Source: Dasyornis broadbenti
Taxonomy: Eukaryota > Chordata > Aves > Passeriformes > Dasyornithidae
Length of the DNA stretch: 64,000 nt
Assembly: GCA_013397935.1 (NCBI GenBank)
Contig: VZRN01006641.1
Location: 67,515-131,514 of the forward strand
Direction of reading: 5' to 3'
Shown here: positions 57,601 to 64,000 of the stretch, piece by piece
How the letters are laid out: each line of letters opens with the position of its first letter
Position numbering within the stretch: position 1 is the first letter of the stretch
The notes under the pieces: generated by a model
Seen by the model: only the letters and a program-made list of their open reading frames with translations
Told to the model about the DNA's origin: nothing
Database searches by the model: none
Position numbers and translations under genes: made by a program

Positions 57601-60600
57601 AATTACAGAAGCTCCAGAATACAATCCAGTTTATTCCTGCCATATTTAACAGCTTTCTTCAGGATATCATCATCCTTATTTATTTGCACTACTTTCACAC
57701 ACAGATTGTTTTCTTTTTAAATCAGACAACAAGCCCATTTTTACAAGGCAAAGAGCACAACTTTTTCATACTTCTGACCCTCTTCTTGTGTTTATTTTAC
57801 TCACTGCCTCCAATACACCTGTCTTGCCTTCTTTCTTATATTCAAAATAAAACTTCTACAATCAACAGAAAGAAACGGTTATGTCATCTGAAGCACCTTT
57901 ATTTCATTGCCTGGCTAGTGTCTTAAAATTGGTTCCAAAACTGCACTACCCACTTAGGGCACATTTCATAACACTCAAATTCTCACAGATTGAAGTTGCT
58001 CACAGTAAAGATTGAAAAAGATACTGAATCCATTTACTTCTCCTAAAGTTATTAATGCCAAAATTTAAGATCCAGGTAATACATGGTCTACCTGAAACTG
58101 CTCCTTCACTAGAAATGACTAAGTGCAATTTATTATTTTTCTTTTTCTTCCCCCAAAGCTGTGCACATGGAGCAGTTAACTGCTGAAAGTCTTGGAACTT
58201 CCTCTGATTTCCCTCCAAACTACTAGATACATTGCTAAGTTTTAATGAGTTAACACTTTGTCCTCCCAGGCAACAGAGAAACAATCATGCCAGTTCATAT
58301 TTCTATTGCGATTAGCTCCCACAGAAGTACTTTAATAACTACATTTTACACACAATTCAGAGAATGATTTTAAGCTTGTTTCCAATACTGCACGAGCATA
58401 TGGAGCCAGATGGGTCCAGAACCTATGTAACTGACTTCTTATAGCTCTTCCAAGAAGCAAGCTTACCAAGAAACATACAGGTACATCTGACAGAACAGCT
58501 GCTGTATCTACAGGCTGGCTGTATTACATAAGAACTAGACCAAATCCAGCTGCACCAATACTGAATCTGAGCAACTGGGCCTTACTAGTCAAAGCTGCGC
58601 TGAGCAAGCAGTTAACACAGATCAGCTTCAGGTGAAAAGGCAGGTATGAAACACAAGCTACAAAGTCCCTGGACAAACATGAAGAGTTAACTGTATGCAC
58701 TAGAAAACTTCTGCTTCTACCACTGAAATAGAATTGCTCACACACACTTTCATTAAAGTTCTCTTGCCCCATATATCTCTGAATTGATATTATTTCTCAC
58801 TCTGCTACTATGTAGCAGATCTACATAGTAGATCTAATTCCTATGACAGATTTGAATTTAAAAAACGAAATAAATAGTAAATTAACGGCCATTTGGAAGC
58901 CCTTTCCTTGTAATAAAAACATGACATTCATAACTGAACTTGAAAAATAAAAAGTACAGCAAAGCAAACACCCACTTCTGTGTCTACATAACAAATCTAG
59001 CTCCCATTTTTTTTGTGTCCTATTACAGTCAGTCACTTCTTTTTTAACTTCAGTGCCTTCTTTTTTAACTTCAGTGGGAACTGTTTTGAAAAAAGGAAGG
59101 GGAGGGACAGAAGAAAGCATGACTTTTACAGTCCCCATGCAACAATGTGAGAGTGTTGTCTTGAAAAAAGTACTGAAAACAAAGTTTTAAAATAAGAAGC
59201 TGACACTACTACATTAATCCAGAACCAGTGTTTATAGTTCAGTGCCTAGAAAAGTCTTTTTTGTAGAGCCTCCAATTTACCTCTAGGGATTTTTTTTTAA
59301 TAAAGCATATACAGCTGACTAGATTATCAGCTCACAATGACCAGTTAAAATCTTGCAACATGCAATTACTGATATTCAAAGCAGTTAGTTTTGTTTCAGC
59401 AGTCTGCCCCCTTATTTGTTAAGTGTACATCCTACCTTCACACCAACTGCAACATCAGTGACAATGCTGCAAAAAAAGAAAAAAACAAGAACACAAGTCA
59501 ACCAATTTATCCTCATAAACCAAACTTTTCAATGTATTGCAATGACAAAATAATGAGGAAACAAATAGGCAACAACTTCCCTGAGCAAGAAACCATGTTC
59601 AAAGAACACGCAGGACTGAAGTACAAAAGAAACTTCAAAAAGCTACTGAGCTCCCCCAGCTTACAGGATTTTCCAAAGAGTACAAAGTTTCAAGTAAATG
59701 TTACTCCAATGCAGCACTGCCAGAAAATTTATTTAGGGAACACAGGTTTCTGGACTACGTGAGATTATAGTGTGGAAACAGTAATTTAAAAGTAAGTACA
59801 GAACTTCTCACACACCTCTGTTAACTAAGCAGCTAGTTCAGCAACACAGTAACATGGCCTGACCTACTCTTTGAACAGCAGAAAGCAATGAAAACAGCTT
59901 TTTAAAATTAGCTGGGGAAAAAAAAACCAGTCCAATGCACTGGCAGCTACACTTACATGAAATTTAATGAGGTACATCTATGCAAAACTCTGCAACAGGT
60001 ATGTCAAGGTACATCTTTTTCTTAGAGGCTGTAACATCATCACTCACAGTGTATACTACAATCCCAAAAGAAACCTTAGTCCACGAGCACAAAAAAACCC
60101 CCAGAATGTGTGAGAGCATTCCACAATGTACTGCTCATTAGTGACAAGAGTTCTCAGACAGGATTTGTAACTCCTACCATTATAATCACAACCATAAAAA
60201 GCCTTTGGAACTCTCACAGTTGAAAGGTTATATGCTCAAAGCATACCAAAGAGATGGCTACTCTGTTTGAAGCAGAGTCAACTAATATGAAATTTGGAAG
60301 CAGAAAACTATTGTATTTACACTGCCGAAGGCTACAGCTAGCAGCCCCATTTTCCAGGTCCAACAAAAAGCAGGCCCGGCGTGTAGTGCCTGACCATCCC
60401 AGTCCTCACTGTCCCCCATGGCCGACTCTTTCCAACCTTCCCTTCTTCGATTTTTACAGGCAGACCACTGCATATACAAAGGTATCTTTCTGCCTGGGGA
60501 GAGGCGGGAAGCCGAAGAGCTTATTAGGCAGTTTCTGAAAACAAAAGAGCTCGACATCTGGCTCCTGCTGGCATCGCTCCTCCCCTCCAGCCAGCTCCAA

Positions 60601-61030
60601 AACAAACCCGAGCCCTGCAGCGCGCCCCTCCTCACCCTACGGCGGGGGAAGGGATGCCAAAGGAGGGAGCGAGAGGCTCTGGGGGGCATGGATGAGGGTA
60701 GATCTCGCTTCTTCACATCGAGACGCGGCGTCTCGGGCACTGCACTTAAGTACGGGGCGGCCCAAAGCCCTTGGCAATTTGAATGGGAGACCCTACAGAG
60801 AGGCCCGCGTTATGGAGAGACTAAGCTCCCTCCTGCTCCGCTCCCAGCTTGTGCGGGGCGTCAGGCTTCAGCTATCCCGCGGCGGGAAGCTCGCCGCTCC
60901 CCACACCCTCGGAGACGCCTGCCGACAGCTGGCGAGCGCCCGGCACCCGGACGGGTCCCACCACCAACCGGCAGCACAAGCAGGGCGGTGCTGTCGCTCC
61001 CAGTGCCCTGGTGCCCACTCACCCGTCCAT
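15501..61030 (-). CDS. PTBP2: PTBP2, polypyrimidine tract-binding protein 2 (complete, 14 coding exons)
   Basis: PTBP2 is a nuclear RNA-binding splicing repressor that binds CU-rich tracts and controls neuronal exon programmes. The coding sequence joins minus-strand exons 61030-61023, 59466-59436, 47300-47225, 36110-35938, 35521-35378, 31808-31644, 31568-31458, 24706-24511, 18720-18566, 17120-17087, 16644-16552, 16166-15950, 15847-15770 and 15630-15501. This is 1611 nt, or 536 residues plus TAA. Seen: a basic N-terminal region (K13-R14, K45-K46-x-K48), RRM1 about 59-136, RRM2 about 181-257, a linker with ten alanines (320-329), RRM3 about 343-417 and RRM4 about 459-534. The C-terminus is FSKSTI. 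The start has a good context (G at -3, G at +4). PTBP2 rather than PTBP1 or PTBP3 is shown by [28 protein letters not shown] and [11 protein letters not shown]. The human protein, as I recall it, is 531 residues, which matches the short exon 9 form. No frameshift or premature stop is seen. Confidence 0.97.
15630..15636 (-). promoter_or_regulatory. PTBP2: Tandem (NAGNAG) splice acceptor of exon 14
   Basis: On the minus strand the intron ends TTTCAG-AAG-AGATCAC. Both AGs are usable and both keep the frame, differing by one arginine after Gln494. PTBP1, as I recall it, has a lysine at the matching place (QKDRK), so the longer form resembles the paralogue. Confidence 0.75.
15770..15847 (-). CDS. 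PTBP2: PTBP2 exon 13 (RRM4)
   Basis: 78 nt from acceptor CTGTCTGCAG to donor GTAAGTAG. It encodes the rest of Pro468, [25 protein letters not shown], and the first two bases (CA) of codon 494. The phase matches both acceptors available at exon 14. Confidence 0.96.
15950..16166 (-). CDS. PTBP2: PTBP2 exon 12 (end of RRM3, linker, start of RRM4)
   Basis: 217 nt from acceptor CTTTTTCAG to donor GTAAGTG. It encodes residues 396-467 ([20 protein letters not shown] and onward) and two bases of Pro468. It contains the highly conserved [20 protein letters not shown] linker and the [20 protein letters not shown] start of RRM4, the linker that packs RRM3 against RRM4 in PTB-family proteins. Confidence 0.97.
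16552..16644 (-). CDS. PTBP2: PTBP2 exon 11 (RRM3)
   Basis: 93 nt from acceptor TTTGAAAAG to donor GTAAGAT. It encodes residues 365-395 ([20 protein letters not shown], then [11 protein letters not shown]) and one base of Ala396. This is the RRM3 beta-2/beta-3 region. In the +1-shifted frame used when exon 10 is skipped, the ninth codon is TGA, 66 nt before the exon 11/12 junction. Confidence 0.96.
17087..17120 (-). CDS. PTBP2: PTBP2 exon 10 (34-nt regulated neural exon)
   Basis: 34 nt from the weak acceptor CTTCTAAAG (A at -3) to the donor GTATGT. It encodes [11 protein letters not shown] plus the first base of Gly365, part of helix 1 of RRM3. Its length is not a multiple of three. In known PTBP2 biology this exon is skipped where PTBP1 is abundant and included in neurons. 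Without it, exon 11 is read GTG-TTT-ATG-GTG-ATG and reaches TGA at 16620-16618, predicting nonsense-mediated decay. Confidence 0.97.
17121..17500 (-). promoter_or_regulatory. PTBP2: Pyrimidine-rich splicing control region upstream of exon 10
   Basis: On the minus strand, the intron sequence before exon 10 is strikingly rich in C and T, with many UCUU, CUCUCU, UUCUCU and CCUUUU motifs, both next to the exon (17121-17175) and further up (17300-17480). The plus strand shows it as a purine tract. PTB-family proteins bind such motifs, and the orthologous mammalian region mediates repression of this exon by PTBP1. A UGC cluster (17139-17148, TGCTGCTTGC on the minus strand) lies 19-28 nt before the acceptor, the type of site used by SRRM4/nSR100 to activate the exon. 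Function is inferred from known orthologues. Confidence 0.85.
18566..18720 (-). CDS. PTBP2: PTBP2 exon 9 (poly-Ala linker and start of RRM3; tandem acceptors)
   Basis: 155 nt from acceptor AAAATTAG to donor GTCAGTG, which has an uncommon C at +3. It encodes [18 protein letters not shown], ten alanines (mixed GCT/GCA codons), [13 protein letters not shown], then [11 protein letters not shown], the first strand of RRM3. A second AG fifteen bases inside (TTGCAG, exon starting at 18705) would drop five residues and give KETSLL-AVPGAL, the form I recall as the usual 531-residue protein. It ends in phase 0. Confidence 0.95.
18706..18722 (-). promoter_or_regulatory. PTBP2: Tandem acceptors of exon 9, 15 nt apart
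   Basis: The first AG is at 18722-18721 (AAAATTAG) and the second at 18707-18706 (CTGTTGCAG). The sequence between is pyrimidine-rich and could act as a tract for the second site. Either choice keeps the frame; the difference is the five residues GLPVA (with loss of one split codon's identity) in the linker before RRM3. Confidence 0.75.
18721..24510 (-). other. PTBP2: PTBP2 intron 8
   Basis: 5.8 kb, donor GTATGAC and acceptor AATTAG. The acceptor side has a T-run (about 18766-18776) but only a poor tract directly before the first AG. A G/T homopolymer pair lies near 20210-20225. No coding or mobile-element sequence recognised. Confidence 0.85.
24511..24706 (-). CDS. PTBP2: PTBP2 exon 8 (end of RRM2 and linker)
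   Basis: 196 nt between acceptor CTTTTGCAG and donor GTATGAC. It encodes residues 237-301 plus the first base of codon 302. It begins [20 protein letters not shown], which closes RRM2, and continues through the very conserved [19 protein letters not shown] block to KETSLL. It ends in phase 1. Confidence 0.97.
24707..31457 (-). other. PTBP2: PTBP2 intron 7
   Basis: 6.75 kb between donor GTAAGTA and acceptor CTTTTGCAG. AT-rich, with T-runs at about 24779-24790 and 29091-29101. No genes or recognisable repeats seen; frames up to about 100 codons look random. Confidence 0.85.
31458..31568 (-). CDS. PTBP2: PTBP2 exon 7 (middle of RRM2)
   Basis: 111 nt between acceptor TTTTTGACAG and donor GTAAGTA, phase 0 at both ends. 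It encodes residues 200-236, [20 protein letters not shown] onward. The last codon is CAA, so the junction reads QAKQ-ALDG. From memory, mammalian PTBP2 has Leu rather than Gln here. The donor is clear, so I take this as a real substitution. Confidence 0.95.
31569..31643 (-). other. PTBP2: PTBP2 intron 6, 75 nt
   Basis: Donor GTGAGTC and acceptor TTTTTGACAG, with a plausible branch sequence (GATTAAAAC) about 25 nt before the acceptor. The size is near the lower limit for vertebrate introns, and retention is possible. Exons 6 and 7 together encode most of RRM2. Confidence 0.93.
31644..31808 (-). CDS. PTBP2: PTBP2 exon 6 (linker and start of RRM2)
   Basis: 165 nt between acceptor TTTTTTTAAG and donor GTGAGTC, phase 0 at both ends. 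It encodes residues 145-199: an Ala/Gln/Val-rich linker, then [20 protein letters not shown], the start of RRM2. It is separated from exon 7 by an unusually short 75-nt intron. Confidence 0.96.
31809..35377 (-). other. PTBP2: PTBP2 intron 5
   Basis: 3.57 kb, donor GTATATTT, acceptor TTTTTTTAAG. It holds a 16-base A-run at about 32824-32839 (plus strand). Nothing else recognised. Confidence 0.85.
35378..35521 (-). CDS. PTBP2: PTBP2 exon 5 (rest of RRM1)
   Basis: 144 nt between acceptor CTTACAG and donor GTATATTT. It encodes residues 97-144, beginning [11 protein letters not shown] (beta-3, RNP1-like, and helix 2) and ending [12 protein letters not shown]. The exon is in phase 0 at both ends, so skipping it would keep the frame but remove half of RRM1. 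Confidence 0.96.
35522..35937 (-). other. PTBP2: PTBP2 intron 4
   Basis: 416 nt between donor GTAATTTG and acceptor CTTACAG. No feature beyond the splice sites is seen. Confidence 0.9.
35938..36110 (-). CDS. PTBP2: PTBP2 exon 4 (basic region and start of RRM1)
   Basis: 173 nt between acceptor GTCTTTCAG and donor GTAATTTG. It encodes residues 39-96. It carries the second basic cluster KKFK (45-48), then the first part of RRM1: [10 protein letters not shown] at 59-68 (beta-1, RNP2-like) and [18 protein letters not shown] at 79-96. It ends in phase 0. Confidence 0.96.
38236..38302. repeat. Perfect 31-bp inverted repeat with a 5-nt loop (intron 3)
   Basis: The left arm, 38236-38266, begins AATTATTAAATTATTGTGTT. 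The right arm, 38272-38302, is its exact reverse complement. The loop is CCTTT (plus strand). The arms are nearly all A and T. In the PTBP2 pre-mRNA it would fold into one uninterrupted hairpin of about 67 nt. It could be a MITE-like palindrome, a hairpin RNA source or an AT-rich cruciform; none is demonstrated. Confidence 0.95.
39776..39870 (-). mobile_element. CR1 LINE 3'-end fragment in intron 3
   Basis: The plus strand reads TTTAGGTTGGAGAAGACCTT, then AAAGACCATTGAGTCCAACC and ACTGCCAAG. This is the familiar reverse complement of an avian CR1 3' terminus, so the element points the same way as PTBP2. Only about 90 bases remain. An A-run (39752-39768) borders it. Confidence 0.85.
45230..45372. 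repeat. Poly(A) tract containing an 88-base assembly gap (intron 3)
   Basis: A-run from about 45230, N at 45256-45343, then more A with a few C to about 45370, turning into an A/C-rich stretch (ACCCACACC, AACACACC). The gap is inside a homopolymer, so its true length is unknown. Open frames across it are artefacts. Confidence 0.95.
46569..46660. repeat. A-rich low-complexity tract (intron 3)
   Basis: A run of about 18 A is followed by repeated CCAAAA, CAAAACC and AAACAAAC words. Its similarity to the tract at 45344-45410 suggests that both come from decayed simple repeats. Confidence 0.85.
47225..47300 (-). CDS. PTBP2: PTBP2 exon 3
   Basis: 76 nt between acceptor TTTTTAG and donor GTAAGTG. 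It encodes [20 protein letters not shown] followed by SMVVT (residues 14-38) and the first base of Ala39. This serine- and asparagine-rich, probably disordered segment lies between the two basic clusters of the nuclear-localisation region and is diagnostic for PTBP2 against PTBP1. Confidence 0.95.
58805..58831. repeat. 11-bp inverted repeat with 5-nt spacer (intron 2)
   Basis: CTACTATGTAG at 58805-58815 and CTACATAGTAG at 58821-58831 are exact reverse complements. Short; it may have no function. Confidence 0.8.
59036..59075. repeat. Two tandem copies of a 21-bp unit (intron 2)
   Basis: CTTTTTTAACTTCAGTG-type units occur twice in a row with CCTTC between. Local slippage duplication in the intron about 360 bases 3' of exon 2 in transcript terms. 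Confidence 0.7.
59436..59466 (-). CDS. PTBP2: PTBP2 exon 2 (31-nt microexon)
   Basis: The acceptor is TTTTTTTGCAG and the donor GTAGG. The exon completes Gly3 and encodes [10 protein letters not shown], residues 4-13, ending in phase 0. The sequence is the expected N-terminus of PTBP2 between MDG and RGSDELL. It is isolated between a 1.56-kb and a 12.1-kb intron and is too short for ordinary gene finders. Confidence 0.93.
59467..61022 (-). other. PTBP2: PTBP2 intron 1
   Basis: 1.56 kb. The first part (from 61022 down to about 60370) is CpG-island DNA; the rest is AT-rich. It starts GTGAGT and ends TTTTTTTGCAG. Confidence 0.9.
61023..61030 (-). CDS. PTBP2: PTBP2 exon 1, coding part (start codon)
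   Basis: Only eight coding bases, ATGGACGG (Met-Asp-Gly...), followed directly by the donor GTGAGT. The start context is GCG-ATG-G, favourable at -3 and +4. The 5' UTR runs to higher coordinates inside the CpG island. I see no ATG on the minus strand between 61031 and about 61178, so no upstream ORF is expected in a short leader. The split glycine codon is completed by exon 2. Confidence 0.95.
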
Positions 61031-61089
61031 CGCCGAGCAGGACAGAGCGCGAGCAGCGGGACAGGAGCCACGCACCGGGAGGCTGAGAG

Positions 61090-61100
61090 AAAATGGCGGC
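61090..61100 (+). promoter_or_regulatory. YY1-type motif in the core promoter/leader
   Basis: AAAATGGCGGC on the plus strand, an exact AAnATGGCGGC match, 60-70 bases above the PTBP2 start codon. In many CpG-island genes this element lies just downstream of the transcription start. The role here is inferred from motif and place. Confidence 0.6.
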
Positions 61101-61162
61101 CCGGCCTGCACGAAAACCGCCGAGCGTTGCCGAGTGCCGAGCTACGCGTCCCCCTCCGCTAC

Positions 61163-61193
61163 CGCGCACGCGCCGGCCACATGTGCATGCGCC
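61163..61193. promoter_or_regulatory. Paired NRF1-like sites
   Basis: CGCGCACGCGC at 61163-61173 fits the NRF1 core GCGCAYGCGC, and TGTGCATGCGCC at 61182-61193 is a near match. Both lie about 130-160 bases above the start codon, where the proximal promoter is expected. Prediction by motif only. Confidence 0.5.
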
Positions 61194-61660
61194 GTGCGAG
61201 CCGGTGAAGCCCTTGCCCTCAGCTGCCCGGCGCGAGCCGGCTCGGGAGGCGGCGCGAGTCTGCCTCGGCTGGGGCGGGGGGTGGGAATGACGCTTATCCC
61301 GCCCGCGTCCTGGGGCCTGATCCCGCTCTTCCAGCTCAGGCGCTGCTGCGGGAGTGCGCGGGGGGCGGATACACGACAGTACCCAGGCAGCTAAGAACGG
61401 CGGGGGCAGACCGGCAGCGGGGACTCCTCAGCCTGTCGGCATTCCCTCCCGCGCGCCCGGGCCGCGACTGAGCCGCTAGATCCCACTTGTTGAAGGGAGA
61501 GAGTTTCTGCTTTGGGTGCCAACGCTTCCCGGCGCCGGGAACCCGGCCCTTCTCCTCGGTAAAAGCATTCAGAGGGGCCTGGGCAGCCCTGGTCACCCCG
61601 CCTCCCCCGGGGGTCCAGTCCTGTCCCCATCGCTCGCTGCCCTCGGCTATGCATCACTTC

Positions 61661-62221
61661 CCAGAAAAGAACCTGTTGACTATATAACTGATAACTAACT
61701 AGAAATAATAAAGATGAACGTACAAAGGAAATACTGCGGTGACTTGGGTTGCTTTTTCACAGAAATCAGTGTCTCCGTGGTTCTTTGTAAACTATCACGT
61801 CAGGGTACAAAATACGTGGCCATTAAGAAATAGGCATTTTCGCCTTTTTTTTTTTTTTTNNNNNNNNNNNNNNNNNNNNNNNNNNNNNNNNNNNNNNNTT
61901 TTTTTTTTTTTTTTTGCCAGATCTCAGTATTTCATCAGAAATCTTAAAATGTTTGATACAAATTTTCAAAAAGACACAGCTGTGCATGAGAGAATCCTGG
62001 ATTGCATTCAAACAAAAAGTCAAACTAAAGATTTTATGCTTATGAAAGAAAACTTGAAAATGTGATCCAAATGTTCCTGTAAGATCCCAAACTCAGAAGA
62101 ATGTTAAAAAATATTCAAAATGTCTTCTGTGATTTCTATATTTTGATCTAACAATACTGTTTTCAAAAATATATTCAGAGTAGGTAGCCCATTACTTGAT
62201 TGCACTTTAATTTTTTCAGGT
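61661..62221. other. Upstream flank between the CpG island and the LTR-like element
   Basis: AT-rich DNA with the poly(T) gap at 61845-61915. No gene, exon or repeat family recognised. Confidence 0.6.
61845..61915. repeat. Poly(T) tract containing a 39-base assembly gap
   Basis: T-run, N at 61860-61898, then T-run to about 61915. It lies about 0.85 kb upstream of the PTBP2 start codon. True length unknown. Confidence 0.95.
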
Positions 62222-62310
62222 GATACAGGATAAATAATGAATTATTAAAAACTGCTTATTAGAACTGATATAGAATAAATAATGAATACAGGGAACTGCT
62301 TATTAGAACA
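62222..62310. repeat. Imperfect tandem duplication, about 45-bp unit
   Basis: Two neighbouring copies begin GATACAGGATAAATAATGAA (62222) and GATATAGAATAAATAATGAA (62267), and both contain ACTGCTTATTAGAAC. They differ in several places. The pair abuts the LTR-like element on its left. Confidence 0.8.
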
Positions 62311-62369
62311 ATGACTATAGATTGCTTAACATATTTTTACACTTACCAAACAGAAAAGGAGGATGTAAA

Positions 62370-62843
62370 GGAAGGTCTGGACCATTGTGAGAAAAGATTA
62401 AGCCAGGATGTAAAGGAACCTGACATCCTGCTATAGGGTCCTGACTCAGCCTAAGCCAGGATATATAACTTGGACTCAAGCCAAAAACACAGAGAGCATG
62501 CGCAGGGAAGCGGGGTGAAGAGTTCACTTGGAAGAATCTTTTATTGGACCCCCTAACTTAATCAAAAGACCCCTGCCCACATTTTCTCAAGCAGCACTGC
62601 GCAGGCACAAGTGTATTTAAATGAACTTTAGACTCATTATAATACAAAGTGGGGATAGATAATGAATATGTATAAGAGTATTGTATAGTTTCATGCATAC
62701 GTAACCTGTAATTCTATATAAGCTAAGCAATGTGCCGCAGCTGGTACGCATGGCTTTAGGGAGCTATCCCTCATGCGTCTCAGCGCTGAAATAAACATAC
62801 CTACTTTACAACTTTTGTTGTAAAGTCATTCTGTGCGTCACAA
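62370..62843 (+). mobile_element. Solo LTR-like element of an endogenous retrovirus
   Basis: The segment has LTR architecture on the plus strand. There is a TATA-type box CTATATAAGC at 62714-62723, and a stem-loop at 62746-62778 (outer arms ACGCATG/CATGCGT, inner arms AGGGA/TCCCT with a 4-nt loop). AATAAA follows at 62790-62795 and then a U/GU-rich end. No coding or primer-binding region follows, so it looks like a solo LTR. The borders are uncertain: I could not find matching target-site duplications. It lies about 1.3 kb upstream of the PTBP2 promoter, pointing away from the gene. An ordinary unique promoter-like segment is the alternative. Confidence 0.6.
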
Positions 62844-64000
62844 GTTAGTGTAAATTCTTTGGAGTCTGTCATCAAAACTATTGCAATGAAGCCTGATAAA
62901 GAATTTAGGAACAAAAAACCTCTGCATATATCCATAACTAGAAAATTTTCAGTATGCTTTAATACTCCAGTATCTTTCTCCTCTAACTGACAATACAAAT
63001 AGCTCAGTAACTTACTTAACAATTAGGAATATGTACAAATTCTCATTCTACTCTGTGATTTCTTGTTGTTCTGTTCTGTAAAAGCCACTCTAATTCTCTG
63101 CAGCAGTTTACTGATAATGCTTCTAAATGCCATTATCACTTGGATATCTGCAACTACTTCCTCTCAGAAATTGTCTTCAGCATCCATCACTGACCACTAA
63201 AATAAATTACTTATGATTCAGTTTCTTAGAAAATCCCTCTTAAATATTTCATTTGTGTAGATTGTATATAAAACTCATCATGCCAAATGCTATGTTTTAG
63301 GGTTTTGCCTTCCACATTGTTATGTTTTGTTTGGGTGTTTTTTTAAGTCTGTGGTTGTAGCATTCTTCACTGATTACATGTGATAAAGTACTATGACTGA
63401 AAGTAACAGTTAAGGCATCAGAGATATAGAAGTGTATATAACAATCTCCATAAATCCAGGGCATTTTTATATATTTACTCTCTCTCTCTCTTCATATATA
63501 TATATATATATTTATAAGTCCTGTAGATTCTGGCCTGCTTAGCAGGCTTTCCACCATTGGAGGTTGGGTTTATAGCTGGTTTCTCTCATTTTGCATTGCC
63601 TTCAATCCTGTTTGCTGCCACATTGTACTGGGGATTTTTTGTCTTTTTCCCCCTTATTAATCTAAATACCTCTTACGCAGTTTTGTATTGGTAGAAGTAC
63701 TAATCCTTCTACTTCTTAGCAATTAGTAGAAAATCTGATTTCCATCTGATTTCTCTGTCTAACTGCCTGACTTACCTTCTTTGCCTTTATAATAATGCCA
63801 TATCCAAATCTGGTTTTCTCTTCTACAATATTTCTTTTTTCTCCTTCTTTCATGACACCTACCAAAATCTATTTAATTAAGTTAATACTCCTTCAGTTTA
63901 TCCTTTGAGTTAAGACGCTCTTCCCTATAACGGAGGCTGAGAAGCACCTGTTGAGTATTTATAGTAGAAAAGACACTGGAACTGAATGTGCAAATCTGGT
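62844..64000. other. Upstream flanking DNA
   Basis: AT-rich and non-coding as far as I can see, with a CT/AT microsatellite at 63479-63513. No protein or RNA gene recognised. Confidence 0.65.
63479..63513. repeat. (CT)n followed by (AT)n microsatellite
   Basis: A run of CT dinucleotides is followed, after TTC, by a run of about nine AT units. Simple sequence in the upstream flank. Confidence 0.95.

Larger units (their letters stand above)
47301..59435 (-). other. PTBP2: PTBP2 intron 2
   Basis: 12.1 kb, the largest intron, donor GTAGG and acceptor TTTTTAG. It holds only small repeats (58805-58831, 59036-59075, a near-duplicate CAGATATCTTT pair at about 54283-54312) and homopolymers. No gene or transposon recognised. 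Confidence 0.85.
60370..61660. promoter_or_regulatory. PTBP2: CpG island with PTBP2 promoter and 5' UTR
   Basis: Base composition changes sharply from AT-rich to GC- and CpG-rich, and exon 1 lies inside. No TATA box is seen close to the start. The minus-strand leader just above the ATG contains GCCGCCATTTTCTC (61087-61100), a YY1-type motif usual near the start site of TATA-less genes. Sp1-like G/C boxes occur near 61266-61280 and 61298-61308. The transcription start probably lies between about 61090 and 61260. Open frames on either strand here look like chance frames of GC-rich DNA. Confidence 0.85.

Noticed and set aside
59391..59762. 123-codon open frame on the plus strand
   Set aside because: It runs antisense through PTBP2 exon 2 and has no recognisable content.
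15501..61030. Identity as PTBP1 or PTBP3 (ROD1)
   Set aside because: The exon 3 and exon 9 peptides and the linker after RRM2 fit PTBP2; PTBP1 has a longer, different linker after RRM2.
60418..61086. 222-codon open frame on the plus strand (and overlapping 152-181-codon frames) in the CpG island
   Set aside because: Arg/Pro/Ser-rich composition without any domain, antisense to the PTBP2 leader and first intron. GC-rich DNA has few stop codons, so such frames arise by chance.
1..64000. CRISPR arrays, prokaryotic operons, tRNA or rRNA genes
   Set aside because: None seen; the window is ordinary vertebrate intron and intergenic DNA around one gene.

Overview
The window is vertebrate nuclear DNA, most likely from a bird. 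It has one large intron-rich gene, a CpG-island promoter, two CR1 LINE fragments (CR1 is typical of birds and reptiles), and one solo-LTR-like element. Between exons the DNA is AT-rich. There are no operons, CRISPR arrays or bacterial features. Nearly all long open frames here are chance frames in introns, the CpG island or low-complexity tracts.

The gene is PTBP2 (nPTB / brPTB, neuronal polypyrimidine-tract-binding protein). It lies on the minus strand and is complete from the start codon at 61030 to the stop at 15501. I placed all 14 coding exons by hand. Every intron begins with GT and ends with AG, and the frame closes across every junction. The reading frame gives 536 residues. Two tandem splice acceptors (exon 9 and exon 14) change this to 531, 532 or 537. 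The protein has an N-terminal nuclear-localisation region, four RRM domains, and a poly-alanine linker between RRM2 and RRM3.

Layout from left to right: a CR1 reverse-transcriptase fragment (about 160-665); intergenic DNA downstream of the gene (to about 12.9 kb); the PTBP2 3' UTR (about 12.93-15.50 kb) with two candidate poly(A) signals and matches to miR-124 and miR-133 seeds; the clustered 3' exons 14 to 9 (15.5-18.7 kb), including the 34-nt exon 10; exons 8 to 3 spread over 24.5-47.3 kb; the 31-nt exon 2 at 59.4 kb; exon 1 with only 8 coding bases inside a CpG island (about 60.4-61.65 kb); then an LTR-like element (about 62.37-62.84 kb) and unremarkable flanking DNA.

The main biology is self- and cross-regulated splicing. 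Exon 10 has a weak acceptor, lies behind about 350 nt of pyrimidine-rich sequence full of PTB-type motifs, and has a UGC cluster near its acceptor. Skipping it shifts the frame into a TGA nine codons into exon 11. This is the known PTBP1/PTBP2 poison switch, and all its parts can be read here. Less expected items are a perfect 31-bp inverted repeat with a 5-nt loop in intron 3, and the fact that skipping exons 9 and 10 together would restore the frame. I found no evidence for a wholly new system.
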